A stretch of DNA of 35,604 nt from a bacterium (GCA_012838555.1 DUOZ01000100.1:1-35604), one strand, 5' to 3'. Positions 17,151 through 25,258 are shown, counted from the first letter of the stretch. Notes: generated from the letters alone by a model not told the origin. Numbers and translations are program-made.

Positions 17151-18353
17151 TTAGGATAATTTTCTAATAATTGAGTGCTCTGCTAATTCAAAATCAACAT
17201 TAATATAATATAGTTTATCAGGTGTATTTGATATTTCTATCTTTTCACCTTCAAGTGTATAAATATCACCTAGATTAAACTTTCTAGTAATTCCACCTGG
17301 TGATAAAGTTTCAACTTCAATATTACTTGTGAAATAGTTGCGAGTTTTAATTAAAGCACGTCTATTCTCTTTATCATAACTTACAACAAACGCGATAAAG
17401 TCTTGATTTGGTTGCTTTGATTCATTTTCAAAAATTTGACCTTCATGAGTAACATCTCCACCAAAAAAACCACTACCCATCGCCCGATTTTCAAATCTAG
17501 ACATCTCTTGTTCATAATCTAGAAGTCGATTGTTACTAATTTGATAGTCACTTTCATAAATTTCATCTATTAATTTACGATAAAGACTAACAACAGTAGC
17601 AATATAATGATGAGATTTCATTCTTCCTTCAATCTTTAAACTATTGACGCCAATTCTAATTAAATCTTTAATATAATTAATTGACATTAAATCCTTTGAA
17701 GCAAATAAGAAATCCTCTTCACTTATTTTTTCCCCTTTATCTACTAAATCATAATGCCAACGACATGAATGTGCACATCCTCCACGATTAGCATCTCTAT
17801 TTGCCATATTATTAGATAAAACACATCTTCCAGAGAAAGCTGCACACATCCCTCCATGAATAAAGACTTCTAAAGCTACATCAGTATTATTTCTTAATTC
17901 TTCAATTTGATCTAAAGTTAATTCTCTAGCAAGAACAATTCGTTCTGCTCCAGCTTTTTTAAAGAATTCAATAGATGAAGTATTTGCAACTGATTGTTGA
18001 GTTGAGACATGGACTTCAAACTTACAACCTAATTTTCTAGCTGTGTCAATAATATGTAAAGAAGATACGATAATCGCATCAACACCAATTTTATCAAGTT
18101 CTAATAAATATTCTTCTAGACCTTCTAAGTCTTCATTTCTAGGATAGATATTAACAGTTATATAAACTTTTGAACCATGTTTATGAGCAAATTCTACCCC
18201 TTCTTTAATATCACTTAATTCAAAGTTACTTGCTTTAGCTCTTAAACTAAACTTTTTACCACCTATAAAAACAGCATCTGCTCCATATAAAACCGCAATT
18301 TTTAATTTCTCTAAATTACCAGCAGGTGCTAATAATTCTACTTTTTCTCTCAT
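17151..18353 (-). CDS. trhP2: Peptidase-U32-family tRNA hydroxylase TrhP, long paralogue (YrrO-like)
   Basis: The U32 signature is complete: EVFIHGGMCAAFSGRCVLS, followed by NRGGCAHSCRWHY, giving the four-cysteine set of the family. TrhP proteins add the hydroxyl group that turns uridine 34 of certain tRNAs into 5-hydroxyuridine; they are not proteases despite the family name. The N-terminal half is a barrel beginning VELLAPAGNLEKLKIAVLYGADAVF-type sequence. The length (400) matches the longer Bacillus paralogue. The gene lies 12 nt downstream of a shorter paralogue, the same arrangement as yrrN-yrrO in Bacillus subtilis. Confidence 0.88.
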   Translation of the reverse strand: MREKVELLAPAGNLEKLKIAVLYGADAVFIGGKKFSLRAKASNFELSDIKEGVEFAHKHGSKVYITVNIYPRNEDLEGLEEYLLELDKIGVDAIIVSSLHIIDTARKLGCKFEVHVSTQQSVANTSSIEFFKKAGAERIVLARELTLDQIEELRNNTDVALEVFIHGGMCAAFSGRCVLSNNMANRDANRGGCAHSCRWHYDLVDKGEKISEEDFLFASKDLMSINYIKDLIRIGVNSLKIEGRMKSHHYIATVVSLYRKLIDEIYESDYQISNNRLLDYEQEMSRFENRAMGSGFFGGDVTHEGQIFENESKQPNQDFIAFVVSYDKENRRALIKTRNYFTSNIEVETLSPGGITRKFNLGDIYTLEGEKIEISNTPDKLYYINVDFELAEHSIIRKLS

Positions 18354-18365
18354 TTTAAAAACCCC

Positions 18366-19241
18366 TTACTTATAAATACCTGTTTGATGGTGTAAGAAGC
18401 CAGTTGTAAAATCAACTTCTTTAAATTCTTCTTCAATTAATTTTTGATAATCACCATCAATACCGTTTAAAATCTTCTTATAATAATCTAGTGCATTTTT
18501 AACATGTTCTTTACTTAAAAAGATACTATCGATAATAAACATCTTTAAATCACTATTAACAATTTCCTTAAAATCATTTAGTGAAGACATACATCCATGA
18601 CTAAAGATATACGAGCCATTTTCATCTTCATAAATCGGATAGTATTCATTTCTTTTTTGTTCCTTTAATTTAAGTGTTCTCTTATTTTGATATTCATATT
18701 CTTGATTATATTTTTCAAAAAAGTTACGTAAAATTTTTCTTTTTGAATAAAACATATGTAAATAACCATGAATTATCATACCAAGATTACCCTTAACTAA
18801 CTTTGATGTCGTAATAATGTCTTCAAGGGGTAGTTCCTTAGATAAAATTACACCTTTTAATCCTTGATTAACAAAAAACTCACAATCTTTATGATTAACC
18901 ATTTGCGTTTCACTAAAATAAACTAATTTATCCTTAATACCTAGTTGTTCCCCCATAGTTATAACTCCTAGATCGGAAAAAAAGATACCATCAACATCAA
19001 TACTTTTTAACCAACTTAAGTAATTAAATAAGCCGTCTAACTCATCCTGTAAGAAAATCTTATTAACTAAAATATATAAACGTTTCCCTCTTTTACTTAC
19101 GATATCTTTTATTTCTAACGTTTCTTCTTTTGAAAAAACTCTATTTGTACGAACCCCGTATTTGTTTCCAATTAGGAAACTATCTGCATCTAGATTTTTA
19201 ATTTCATCTATCGATGAAGTTATAACAATTAAATCTTTCAT
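18366..19241 (-). CDS. trhP1: Peptidase-U32-like tRNA hydroxylase partner TrhP1 (YrrN-like)
   Basis: This is the shorter U32-type protein (291 residues). The region corresponding to the cysteine signature reads MIIHGYLHMFYSKRKILRNFF, so the cysteines are replaced; this is also true of the YrrN type and is not a sign of decay. The barrel core (DGIFFSDLGVITM, KGVILSKELPLEDI) is kept. It probably works with the neighbouring long paralogue in forming ho5U34 in tRNA. An upstream ATG at 19268 is in frame, but AAAGGGAG lies 8 nt before the ATG at 19241, which is chosen. Confidence 0.75.
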   Translation of the reverse strand: MKDLIVITSSIDEIKNLDADSFLIGNKYGVRTNRVFSKEETLEIKDIVSKRGKRLYILVNKIFLQDELDGLFNYLSWLKSIDVDGIFFSDLGVITMGEQLGIKDKLVYFSETQMVNHKDCEFFVNQGLKGVILSKELPLEDIITTSKLVKGNLGMIIHGYLHMFYSKRKILRNFFEKYNQEYEYQNKRTLKLKEQKRNEYYPIYEDENGSYIFSHGCMSSLNDFKEIVNSDLKMFIIDSIFLSKEHVKNALDYYKKILNGIDGDYQKLIEEEFKEVDFTTGFLHHQTGIYK

Positions 19242-19273
19242 ATAGTCATCTCCCTTTAAGGTCAACATTTATA

Positions 19274-19303
19274 ATTATAGCACCTACATATGCTTTCATC
19301 CAA
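19274..19303 (-). promoter_or_regulatory. Promoter of the trhP1-trhP2 transcript
   Basis: On the minus strand TTGGAT (19298-19303), 18 bp, TATAAT (19274-19279). The -10 is perfect and the -35 weak. It lies in the 189-bp divergent gap to the acetyltransferase gene. Confidence 0.5.
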
Positions 19304-19370
19304 GAATTTTACCTTGTCTATGAAGATATATACCTCATTGACTTTAATAAATTTCTTTCTACTGTTATTA

Positions 19371-19400
19371 TTTACTTATAAAGCCGATTTGACATATAAT
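19371..19400 (+). promoter_or_regulatory. Promoter of the GNAT gene
   Basis: TTTACT (19371-19376), 18 bp, TATAAT (19395-19400). A TTGACA directly abuts the -10 and cannot be its -35. The start codon follows 30 bp further on. Confidence 0.5.
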
Positions 19401-19430
19401 AAGTAATGTGTTTGATTGGAGGATTTTTTT

Positions 19431-20357
19431 ATGATTAGTTATCGACGCTTAAAACCAACTCAATTTGAAGAATGGATTGACCATTGTGCTAATGTATTTG
19501 CAAGTAATGAAAATGAAATCGAACACTTTAGAGATTATTTTCGCCGTCACTTCTTAAATGATCCAGATCGAGATATATCTACAATCTTTGTAGCACTTGA
19601 TGATGATAAAATAGTTGGTTCAGTTAGATTATTTAAAAGAAAGATTTATTTAGATGGAAATATTATTGATGCAGGTGGCATTGGTGAAGTAGGTGTTAAT
19701 CCTAATTATCAAAAAAAAGGAATAGCTACTAATTTACTCAATTTAGCTTTTGAAGATATGCATAACTTAAATATTAACTTATCATTTTTATTTGCTTCTA
19801 GACATTCTTTTTATAATCGACTCGGTTATGAATTAGTGAGTTACAATTATTATAAAACCAAAGTTATTAAAAGCGAACAAAATGTTAAATACAAACTAGC
19901 TACGATGTTAGATTTTGAAACTTTAACTGATTTATATAATAATTATGCTTCTAAGTTAAATGGACCAATATATAGAAACTTATTTTATTTTGAAAACTGG
20001 GTTAAAGCCGAATTGAATGATATTTATCTTATTCTTAATGAAGATGATGAAACTGTCGGTTATATAAGCGGTTATACAAGAGATGATAGTTTGATAATTA
20101 AAGACTTTGCAATTAAAGATGGTTATAACTTTATAGATATTACTAATCATTTTGCATCTATTTATTTTAAAGATTATAACTATGTTAGTTACCCTTCAAT
20201 GCATTATACTCCTTCAACATATGAAGGAACTAGAGAAATTCCACACTTAATGATAAAAGTATTATCACCTTTAAGTGATAAAATTCAAAATACCAATGAC
20301 TTAAAAGATTATTTGTTAAATTCACGTTATGGTTATTACGAAACCGATAATTTCTAA
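19431..20357 (+). CDS. GNAT-family N-acetyltransferase (Eis-like N-terminal half)
   Basis: A 308-residue protein with the acetyl-CoA site of the GNAT fold: GGIGEVGVNPNYQKKGIATNLLNLAFEDM (about 85-115) includes the beta-4 strand and the Q/K-K-G-I-A loop that binds the pyrophosphate, followed by SFYNRLGYE. A second domain (about 145-300) has a weaker GNAT-like pattern (DDETVGYISGYTRDDSLIIKDFAI), so this is a double-GNAT arrangement resembling the first part of Eis proteins. The substrate is unknown. A TTG at 19416 is in frame but forms the TTGGAGG ribosome binding site; the ATG at 19431 is the start. Confidence 0.8.
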   Translation: MISYRRLKPTQFEEWIDHCANVFASNENEIEHFRDYFRRHFLNDPDRDISTIFVALDDDKIVGSVRLFKRKIYLDGNIIDAGGIGEVGVNPNYQKKGIATNLLNLAFEDMHNLNINLSFLFASRHSFYNRLGYELVSYNYYKTKVIKSEQNVKYKLATMLDFETLTDLYNNYASKLNGPIYRNLFYFENWVKAELNDIYLILNEDDETVGYISGYTRDDSLIIKDFAIKDGYNFIDITNHFASIYFKDYNYVSYPSMHYTPSTYEGTREIPHLMIKVLSPLSDKIQNTNDLKDYLLNSRYGYYETDNF

Positions 20358-20360
20358 GAA

Positions 20361-20394
20361 AAAAGGATTTCTACTCTTAAATAGAAATCCTTTT
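20361..20394 (+). terminator. Terminator of the GNAT gene
   Basis: AAAAGGATTTCTA and TAGAAATCCTTTT form a perfect 13-bp stem with an 8-nt loop, just after the stop codon. It can work on both strands. Confidence 0.9.
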
Positions 20395-20401
20395 AATTGT
20401 T

Positions 20402-20426
20402 AAAAACCAAGTTGCCTTGGTCTTTT
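20402..20426. terminator. Terminator between GNAT gene and darA
   Basis: ACCAAG, loop TTGC, CTTGGT, with A residues before and T residues after, so that both strands end in a T run. On the minus strand it ends the darA transcript. Confidence 0.75.
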
Positions 20427-20440
20427 TGTGTTATTAAATT

Positions 20441-20764
20441 TTAAACTTTTTCATAACGATCTACATCAATGACAAAAATGGTAGCCCCGCCAACTTGAAC
20501 ATCAATAAATTGGGATTGAATCATCCCAAACTCTTTAGATGAAATCACCGGCATTGGTTGGACTCTTTGTTTCGAATAGCTCTTAATAATTGAAATAACG
20601 TTATCAACTTCTTTTTCCTCAGTACCAATTAATAAAGTTGTATTTCCTGATTTAAGGAAACCACCTGTTGTTGATAACTTGGTAACTGAATACTTGGCTT
20701 CTATTAATGCTTGAATCAGTAACGTACTATCATCATTAGAAACAATTGCAAAAACAAGTTTCAT
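20441..20764 (-). CDS. darA: PII-like cyclic-di-AMP receptor DarA
   Basis: The 107-residue sequence matches the DarA/PstA (YaaQ) family throughout: MKLVFAIVSNDD, VTKLSTTGGFLKSGNTTLLIG with the T-loop base that binds c-di-AMP, and a closing VQVGGATIFVIDVDRYEK. DarA is a cytoplasmic trimer that senses c-di-AMP; its output is poorly known and linked to osmotic and metabolic control. It is a single-gene unit with its own promoter and terminator. Its presence implies c-di-AMP signalling in this organism. Confidence 0.96.
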   Translation of the reverse strand: MKLVFAIVSNDDSTLLIQALIEAKYSVTKLSTTGGFLKSGNTTLLIGTEEKEVDNVISIIKSYSKQRVQPMPVISSKEFGMIQSQFIDVQVGGATIFVIDVDRYEKV

Positions 20765-20788
20765 AACATCACCTACTTTAGTATTAAT

Positions 20789-20817
20789 ATATTAGCAGTT
20801 TTTGGAAATTATATCAA
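20789..20817 (-). promoter_or_regulatory. Promoter of darA
   Basis: On the minus strand TTGATA (20812-20817), 17 bp, TAATAT (20789-20794); GTAGGTG precedes the ATG. Confidence 0.55.
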
Positions 20818-20826
20818 CTTGTGCAT

Positions 20827-20865
20827 TAAAAAACCTTTTATAGATTCTAACTTTCTATAAAAGGT
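20827..20865 (-). terminator. Terminator of the DUF1540 gene
   Basis: On the minus strand ACCTTTTATAGA, a 9-nt loop and TCTATAAAAGGT form a perfect 12-bp stem followed by TTTTTT. There is no T run on the plus strand. Confidence 0.85.
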
Positions 20866-20888
20866 AATTAACATTAAAGTTCATCTAA

Positions 20889-21224
20889 CTATCGAGGTTG
20901 GAAAGTATGACAATGACTTTCATCAAGGTTATTTTCACTTCTAGAATCAATAATTACTTTTTCAGCTTCACATCTTTTATACTTATTAAACACACACTTA
21001 TCTACTTCACAAGCGATTCCAGTGTAAACATATTTATCAATTGATAAATCATATGCAGCTTCAATATTCCAAGTTCTAAATCCTTTGTCATAATAACTTG
21101 AACAAAAAGTATTTGGTCTTAATAACTTTCGTTTATCCATTTTTACAAAAATAACACCTTTATGACAATTAGATGCTTGATTATATAAACAACTATAAAC
21201 TCGACATTCAACTCTATTTTCCAT
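20889..21224 (-). CDS. Protein with two DUF1540 cysteine motifs (112 aa)
   Basis: Two copies of the DUF1540 pattern are visible: VECRVYSCLYNQASNCHKGVIFV with a later FCSSY, and IACEVDKCVFNKYKRCEAEKVI with a final ESHCHTFQPR. Each has the CxVxxCxxN/Kx4C spacing plus a fourth cysteine, which suggests two metal-binding (probably Zn) modules. The function of DUF1540 is unknown. The ATG at 21224 follows GGAGG by 7 nt and is preferred to an in-frame ATG at 21242, which precedes that site. It lies 75 nt downstream of the GH30 gene with no terminator between. Confidence 0.75.
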   Translation of the reverse strand: MENRVECRVYSCLYNQASNCHKGVIFVKMDKRKLLRPNTFCSSYYDKGFRTWNIEAAYDLSIDKYVYTGIACEVDKCVFNKYKRCEAEKVIIDSRSENNLDESHCHTFQPR

Positions 21225-21231
21225 CACTAAT

Positions 21232-21287
21232 CCTCCATTCATCTCTATTATTAGCCTTATAGTTAAGGATAATACAATAAATGGAGG
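21232..21287 (-). promoter_or_regulatory. Possible RBS-occluding hairpin before the DUF1540 gene
   Basis: In the transcript from GH30, CCTCCATT (rc of 21280-21287) can pair exactly with AATGGAGG (rc of 21232-21239), which is the ribosome binding site of the DUF1540 gene. Inside lies a second hairpin, CCTTA-ACTA-TAAGG, extended by ATTA/TAAT. Read-through message would thus have a masked start. Confidence 0.4.
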
Positions 21288-21299
21288 TGGATGAATTTG

Positions 21300-22631
21300 C
21301 TATTTTTTAATTAACATTGATGTATGAGATAATCTCGGAGCGACATAATTAATAATTTCATCATTAATTATTATTTGCATTTTTACATCATAAACATTAT
21401 TATTTGAAAAAATTAAACCAATGCTTCCATCTTTGTTTTTAAATGCTACAGATTGGATTACATCATCATAATTTGAATCTACTCTAACAGCATTAGGACG
21501 TGCTACTTTTGAGAAATGTCCTAAAACAAAGTAATCAACACGGTTAAAAATAACTCTTTTTTCACTTTGAGAAATTGTAACTAAACCATGACATGTACTT
21601 TTTCCAAAACCCGGAACAAACGGACCATTATTTTCATCAAGAGCGATATTCCACAAAACATAACTTCTTGACCAGTTGCGGAAAACATCGATTCCCGTTT
21701 TAATCATACTACTTAATGGATTATGGACCCATTCTCCACCGCTAGATTCACTAAAATGAACTTCTTTAGTTGGATATAATTCATGAAGTTTTGATTGCGA
21801 ACTGACATGTCCACCATAAACATGCCAAGCAATTCCATCAACTTCATCATTAGCAAGTTTTAAGACTGCTTCAGGGTACTCATAATAATCCCAGTTATGG
21901 TCATAACATAAAATCTTAGTTTTAAGATTATTATTTTTAAAAGCTGGATATAAATGATATTTAATAAAATGAGCTTGTTCAACTGGTGTCATTTTCATTC
22001 CTGGATAATGACCAGGAGAATAATCAGGTTCATTTTGGACACTTATATAATCAATATCTAAACCATGCTTTTCATATTCTTTAATAAATTTAACAAAATA
22101 ATTAGCATACACATCATAACATTTATATCTTAAACTTCCTCCTATGGTTGAATCACTAGTTTTCATCCATCCAGGAGGACTCCAAGGAGTTGCCATTAAT
22201 TTTATTTCAGGATTAATTTCTTTAGCCCATCTAGTTAAAGGAATAATATCCTTTTCATCATGAGCTATGCTAAATTTCTTTAAATCAAAATCTTCTTCTT
22301 TTTTATTTAAATCATTATAAGTATAGAAATCTCTAGCAAAATCAGAAGCTCCCATTGGGTTTCGAATAAACGATAATCCTATACCTTCATTAACATCAAA
22401 CAACTTCATCATGAAGTCTTTTCTGTCTGCTTCATTTAAGACTTGATTAACTAAATAAGCGCTAGAATCAGTAAAAGAAGCCCCACAGCCATCGATTGTT
22501 TGATATTCTTTACTTAAATCTATTTTTAATTGATATGAATTGCCATCAATTGTACTATCAAAGCTAGTAACATCATTAACTTGTTTTAATAAATTATCAT
22601 TTTTTGAAACATAAACATCTACTTTTTTCAT
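21300..22631 (-). CDS. Intracellular GH30 glycosidase, probable beta-1,6-glucanase/glucosidase
   Basis: A full GH30 protein of 443 residues: QTIDGCGASFTDSSAYL (about 44-60), LSFIRNPMGASDF, MATPWSPPGWMKTS, acid/base Glu201 in SVQNEPDY, AWHVYGG and nucleophile Glu295 in HFSESSGGEW, then the side beta-domain. Subfamilies of GH30 cut beta-1,6-glucan, glucosylceramide or xylosides. With GH16, GH17 and a CBM protein around, beta-1,6 branches of laminarin-type glucan are the likely target; this is inference. There is no signal peptide, so it acts on imported oligosaccharides. The ATG follows GAGGTGTAAC, 1 nt after the oxidoreductase gene. Confidence 0.88.
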   Translation of the reverse strand: MKKVDVYVSKNDNLLKQVNDVTSFDSTIDGNSYQLKIDLSKEYQTIDGCGASFTDSSAYLVNQVLNEADRKDFMMKLFDVNEGIGLSFIRNPMGASDFARDFYTYNDLNKKEEDFDLKKFSIAHDEKDIIPLTRWAKEINPEIKLMATPWSPPGWMKTSDSTIGGSLRYKCYDVYANYFVKFIKEYEKHGLDIDYISVQNEPDYSPGHYPGMKMTPVEQAHFIKYHLYPAFKNNNLKTKILCYDHNWDYYEYPEAVLKLANDEVDGIAWHVYGGHVSSQSKLHELYPTKEVHFSESSGGEWVHNPLSSMIKTGIDVFRNWSRSYVLWNIALDENNGPFVPGFGKSTCHGLVTISQSEKRVIFNRVDYFVLGHFSKVARPNAVRVDSNYDDVIQSVAFKNKDGSIGLIFSNNNVYDVKMQIIINDEIINYVAPRLSHTSMLIKK

Positions 22632-22632
22632 G

Positions 22633-23604
22633 TTACACCTCGTTATTCCATTTATTTACTAATGAATACATAATTTCCATAACTTTTAAACTTATTTGAT
22701 GAGTCATTACATCACTTTCTTTAAGCCCCTTATTAATTAAATCAACAAAATGACCGACTTGATATTTAAACTCATTAGATGCATCTCCAGTTATGATTTT
22801 TGTTTCTCTTCCATCATAATAATCAATAAAAGCTTTTGAAGCTACCCAGAATTCTGGAATAAAAATTTTACCTTTTGTTCCATAAATATAAACACCTTGA
22901 TATGTGTTTACCTCAATTCCACCTCGAATATTAGCGATGACTCCATTTTCAAATTGTAATATAACACTTGCAAGAGAATCTGCACCTGTAGGAGCCTTTT
23001 TAGCATATCCACAATAATCTTTAACTTCACTATCAATAAAGAATAAAGATATAAATAAAGGATAAACTCCTACATCGTACAAGGCTCCTCCACCATTACC
23101 TTTAATAAAATGGAAATGGTCATATCTAGGACCTCCATTATAGGTAAACGATCCTTCTAGAGTAATGATATCTCCAATTTCACCTTGATCAATTAACTTT
23201 TTCACTGCGATATTAACTGGTATAAAAGGAGATTTCATCGCTTCCATCAATAAAAGACCTTTTTCTTTAGCAATTTTAATTAATTGTTTTAATTCATCGA
23301 CATCTACAGTAAAAGGTTTTTCACATATAACATGTTTTCCTTTTTCTAAGGCTAATTTTGTATTAGGAAAATGCATGAATGGAGGAGTAGCAACATAAAT
23401 AGCATCTACTTCCTTGTTATTTAAGCATTCTTCATAATCATCATAAGCATATTTAAGATTGTATTTACTTGCGAAACTTTCTGCTCTTTCTTTGCTTCTA
23501 GAAACGATTGCAATTACTTCAGCATTATCAAGTTCATTTATACCATTCATAAAAGAATGTGCGATGGTACCTGGACCAATAATAGCAAATTTAACTTTTT
23601 TCAT
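22633..23604 (-). CDS. Gfo/Idh/MocA-family sugar oxidoreductase
   Basis: A 323-residue NAD(P)-dependent oxidoreductase. The Rossmann start KVKFAIIGPGTIAHSF is at the N-terminus, then VSRSKERAESFASKY, AIYVATPPFMHF and the family lysine in GKHVICEKPFTVD. The C-terminal domain holds GGGALYDVGVYPLF with conserved Asp and a later His. The substrate is probably a hexose, inositol or glucoside; the sequence does not decide. It directly precedes GH30 and follows the CBM lipoprotein past a terminator. A longer in-frame start at 23646 lies inside the terminator region; the ATG at 23604 follows AGAGGTG. Confidence 0.88.
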   Translation of the reverse strand: MKKVKFAIIGPGTIAHSFMNGINELDNAEVIAIVSRSKERAESFASKYNLKYAYDDYEECLNNKEVDAIYVATPPFMHFPNTKLALEKGKHVICEKPFTVDVDELKQLIKIAKEKGLLLMEAMKSPFIPVNIAVKKLIDQGEIGDIITLEGSFTYNGGPRYDHFHFIKGNGGGALYDVGVYPLFISLFFIDSEVKDYCGYAKKAPTGADSLASVILQFENGVIANIRGGIEVNTYQGVYIYGTKGKIFIPEFWVASKAFIDYYDGRETKIITGDASNEFKYQVGHFVDLINKGLKESDVMTHQISLKVMEIMYSLVNKWNNEV

Positions 23605-23621
23605 TTTACACCTCTTATTAG

Positions 23622-23650
23622 AAAAAAGAAGTGCAGAGACCTGCACTCCT
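23622..23650 (-). terminator. Terminator after the CBM lipoprotein gene (likely partial)
   Basis: On the minus strand AGTGCAG, loop GTCT, CTGCACT is followed by TCTTTTTT. Since no promoter is evident before the next gene 18 bp downstream, it probably lets some transcription pass and so lowers expression of the two enzymes relative to the surface protein. Confidence 0.8.
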
Positions 23651-23671
23651 TTTAATTATTATTTTTTCGTT

Positions 23672-25258
23672 TTATACTTCTTCAACTACTCTAACAAACC
23701 TGAAATCATAGAACTCAATCTTTCCAAGATCGTTTGCTCCACCGCCGAAGTTACCAAATTGAACTGAGAATTTATATCTTTCGCCAGCTGCTACAAATGC
23801 AGGGTCAAGTGAAACTTCATTTTCTCCAGCTTCTAATTCGAAGACTTGATCATTCATCTTGAAACTTCTAGCATTTTCAACGTTAACTTTAAATTTAACA
23901 ACATAGTATCCATCAAAGAACATTGCTGCTGAGTAGTAGAACCATTGTAAGGACCAATCATTATCTCCAGATTCTTTAACATCAAATGATAGTTTACCAT
24001 CTTTAATTTCAGCATCTGCACTAGATAGAGCACCACAGCCCCAACCTAAATCTGCAACATACCAGAAATTAATTCTGCCATCAGGAAGTAATTCTTGTTC
24101 ACCTTGGCCAACATTTAATGTTTCATTATTGATTAATGGGTTACCGAAGTAATCAAATAATTCATCAATTACTACATCATCGATAGTAACAGTATGTTCA
24201 CCTTGAGGAGCTGTATCTCCAAGTTTACCTAACATGAAGCCAATTTGAACTGGTTGAGTTAAGTTATAAGAGACTAAGAATTCAGCTTCATAAACTTTAG
24301 TTTCTTCATCAAGTTCTGCAACTACTGTGCATAGTCCATACCAGCTATTAACTTCTTGGATTCTAAGTTCGATTGTTCTAGCAAGAGTTGAACTAGCTTT
24401 GAAGCTAACTTTATAACGTTTACCAGTAACAATTGGAACTTCACCTTGAGTTAATTGAGGTTCATGAGCTGCTCCACTACCAGAAACATCCATTGTCATG
24501 ACAAGTCCATTTTCATTGATTACATAATCAAATTTAGAAGAACCATTAGTACTTAAGCCCCAGTCTGTTAATTCTTCACCCTCGAATGAACCATTTTTAA
24601 GAATGTTAACAACTTGATCTGGGTCAATAACTTCAACTTTTCTTGTAACAACTGCATCTGGTATATCATAGTAATCTTTTACTTCATACTTAACTTCACA
24701 AACTTTAATTTCTGAGGTATCTAGTTTACCATCTGTAATTGTACAATTAACTTCAGTTACAGTTAATAATTCAGTTAAATCACGGCCATTGTCACCAGCT
24801 GCTGTAACGCCAGCATTAACATCAAATTCTTCACCAATTACGACAGCCGTATCATTAGCGCCAGAAATAATAATTTCTGTCATACCTTCAACAAATTTGA
24901 ATTCTTTTTGCGCTCTTAAGATTTTTCCGCCAAAAGATACTTTGTAGTCAACAACACATACATAAGGTTCCGCTAGATATTCTGCTTTAGCATCATCAGT
25001 TAGTGATAAAATATCTTTATCGTCGATTTGGCAACCTTCGGTTTTTGTTGTTGCTTCAACTTTAGTAATGTAGTTATTACCAGCTGAATCCATAGCGGTA
25101 ATTGAAGCTTTTGAATTAATTTGATCAAATACTTTGACTTCTCTTGTTTCGTCCATTCCACCCCAACTAAAAGTTGCAGGTTCAGCACATGAAACAACTT
25201 GAAGCATAATCGCTAGTGCTGCGACTAGAGAGAATTTTTTAAAGTTACTTTTCTTCAT
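23672..25258 (-). CDS. Surface glycan-binding lipoprotein: two DUF5011-like and two CBM4/9-like domains
   Basis: The 528-residue protein has a lipoprotein signal (lipobox VVSC, Cys24). Residues about 36-126 and 127-212 look like two DUF5011-type Ig domains; the second, GANDTAVVIGEEFDVNAGVTA, is the clearer. A CBM4/9 module follows at about 217-366: ILKNGSFEGEELTDW, then RYKVSFKASST and ending VTIDDVVIDE. A second, less typical one covers about 370-526 and ends IEFYDFRFVRV. No catalytic motif was found. It would hold beta-glucan at the cell surface, comparable in role to surface glycan-binding proteins of other phyla; this is inference. The ATG follows CGGAGG. Operator and promoter lie directly upstream, as for GH16. 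Confidence 0.8.
   Translation of the reverse strand: MKKSNFKKFSLVAALAIMLQVVSCAEPATFSWGGMDETREVKVFDQINSKASITAMDSAGNNYITKVEATTKTEGCQIDDKDILSLTDDAKAEYLAEPYVCVVDYKVSFGGKILRAQKEFKFVEGMTEIIISGANDTAVVIGEEFDVNAGVTAAGDNGRDLTELLTVTEVNCTITDGKLDTSEIKVCEVKYEVKDYYDIPDAVVTRKVEVIDPDQVVNILKNGSFEGEELTDWGLSTNGSSKFDYVINENGLVMTMDVSGSGAAHEPQLTQGEVPIVTGKRYKVSFKASSTLARTIELRIQEVNSWYGLCTVVAELDEETKVYEAEFLVSYNLTQPVQIGFMLGKLGDTAPQGEHTVTIDDVVIDELFDYFGNPLINNETLNVGQGEQELLPDGRINFWYVADLGWGCGALSSADAEIKDGKLSFDVKESGDNDWSLQWFYYSAAMFFDGYYVVKFKVNVENARSFKMNDQVFELEAGENEVSLDPAFVAAGERYKFSVQFGNFGGGANDLGKIEFYDFRFVRVVEEV

Noticed and set aside
18366-19241. Missing U32 cysteines as a sign of a pseudogene
   Set aside because: The short paralogue of the YrrN/YrrO pair normally lacks them, the frame is intact and the gene lies in the expected tandem.
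19389-19400. TTGACA directly followed by TATAAT as a promoter
   Set aside because: The boxes abut without a spacer, so they cannot be the two elements of one promoter. Only the TATAAT is retained as a -10.
21281-21310. Very short plus-strand frame beginning ATGGAGGTGGATG
   Set aside because: It runs only about ten codons into the end of the GH30 gene and has no promoter; the sequence is better explained as complementary to the DUF1540 ribosome binding site.
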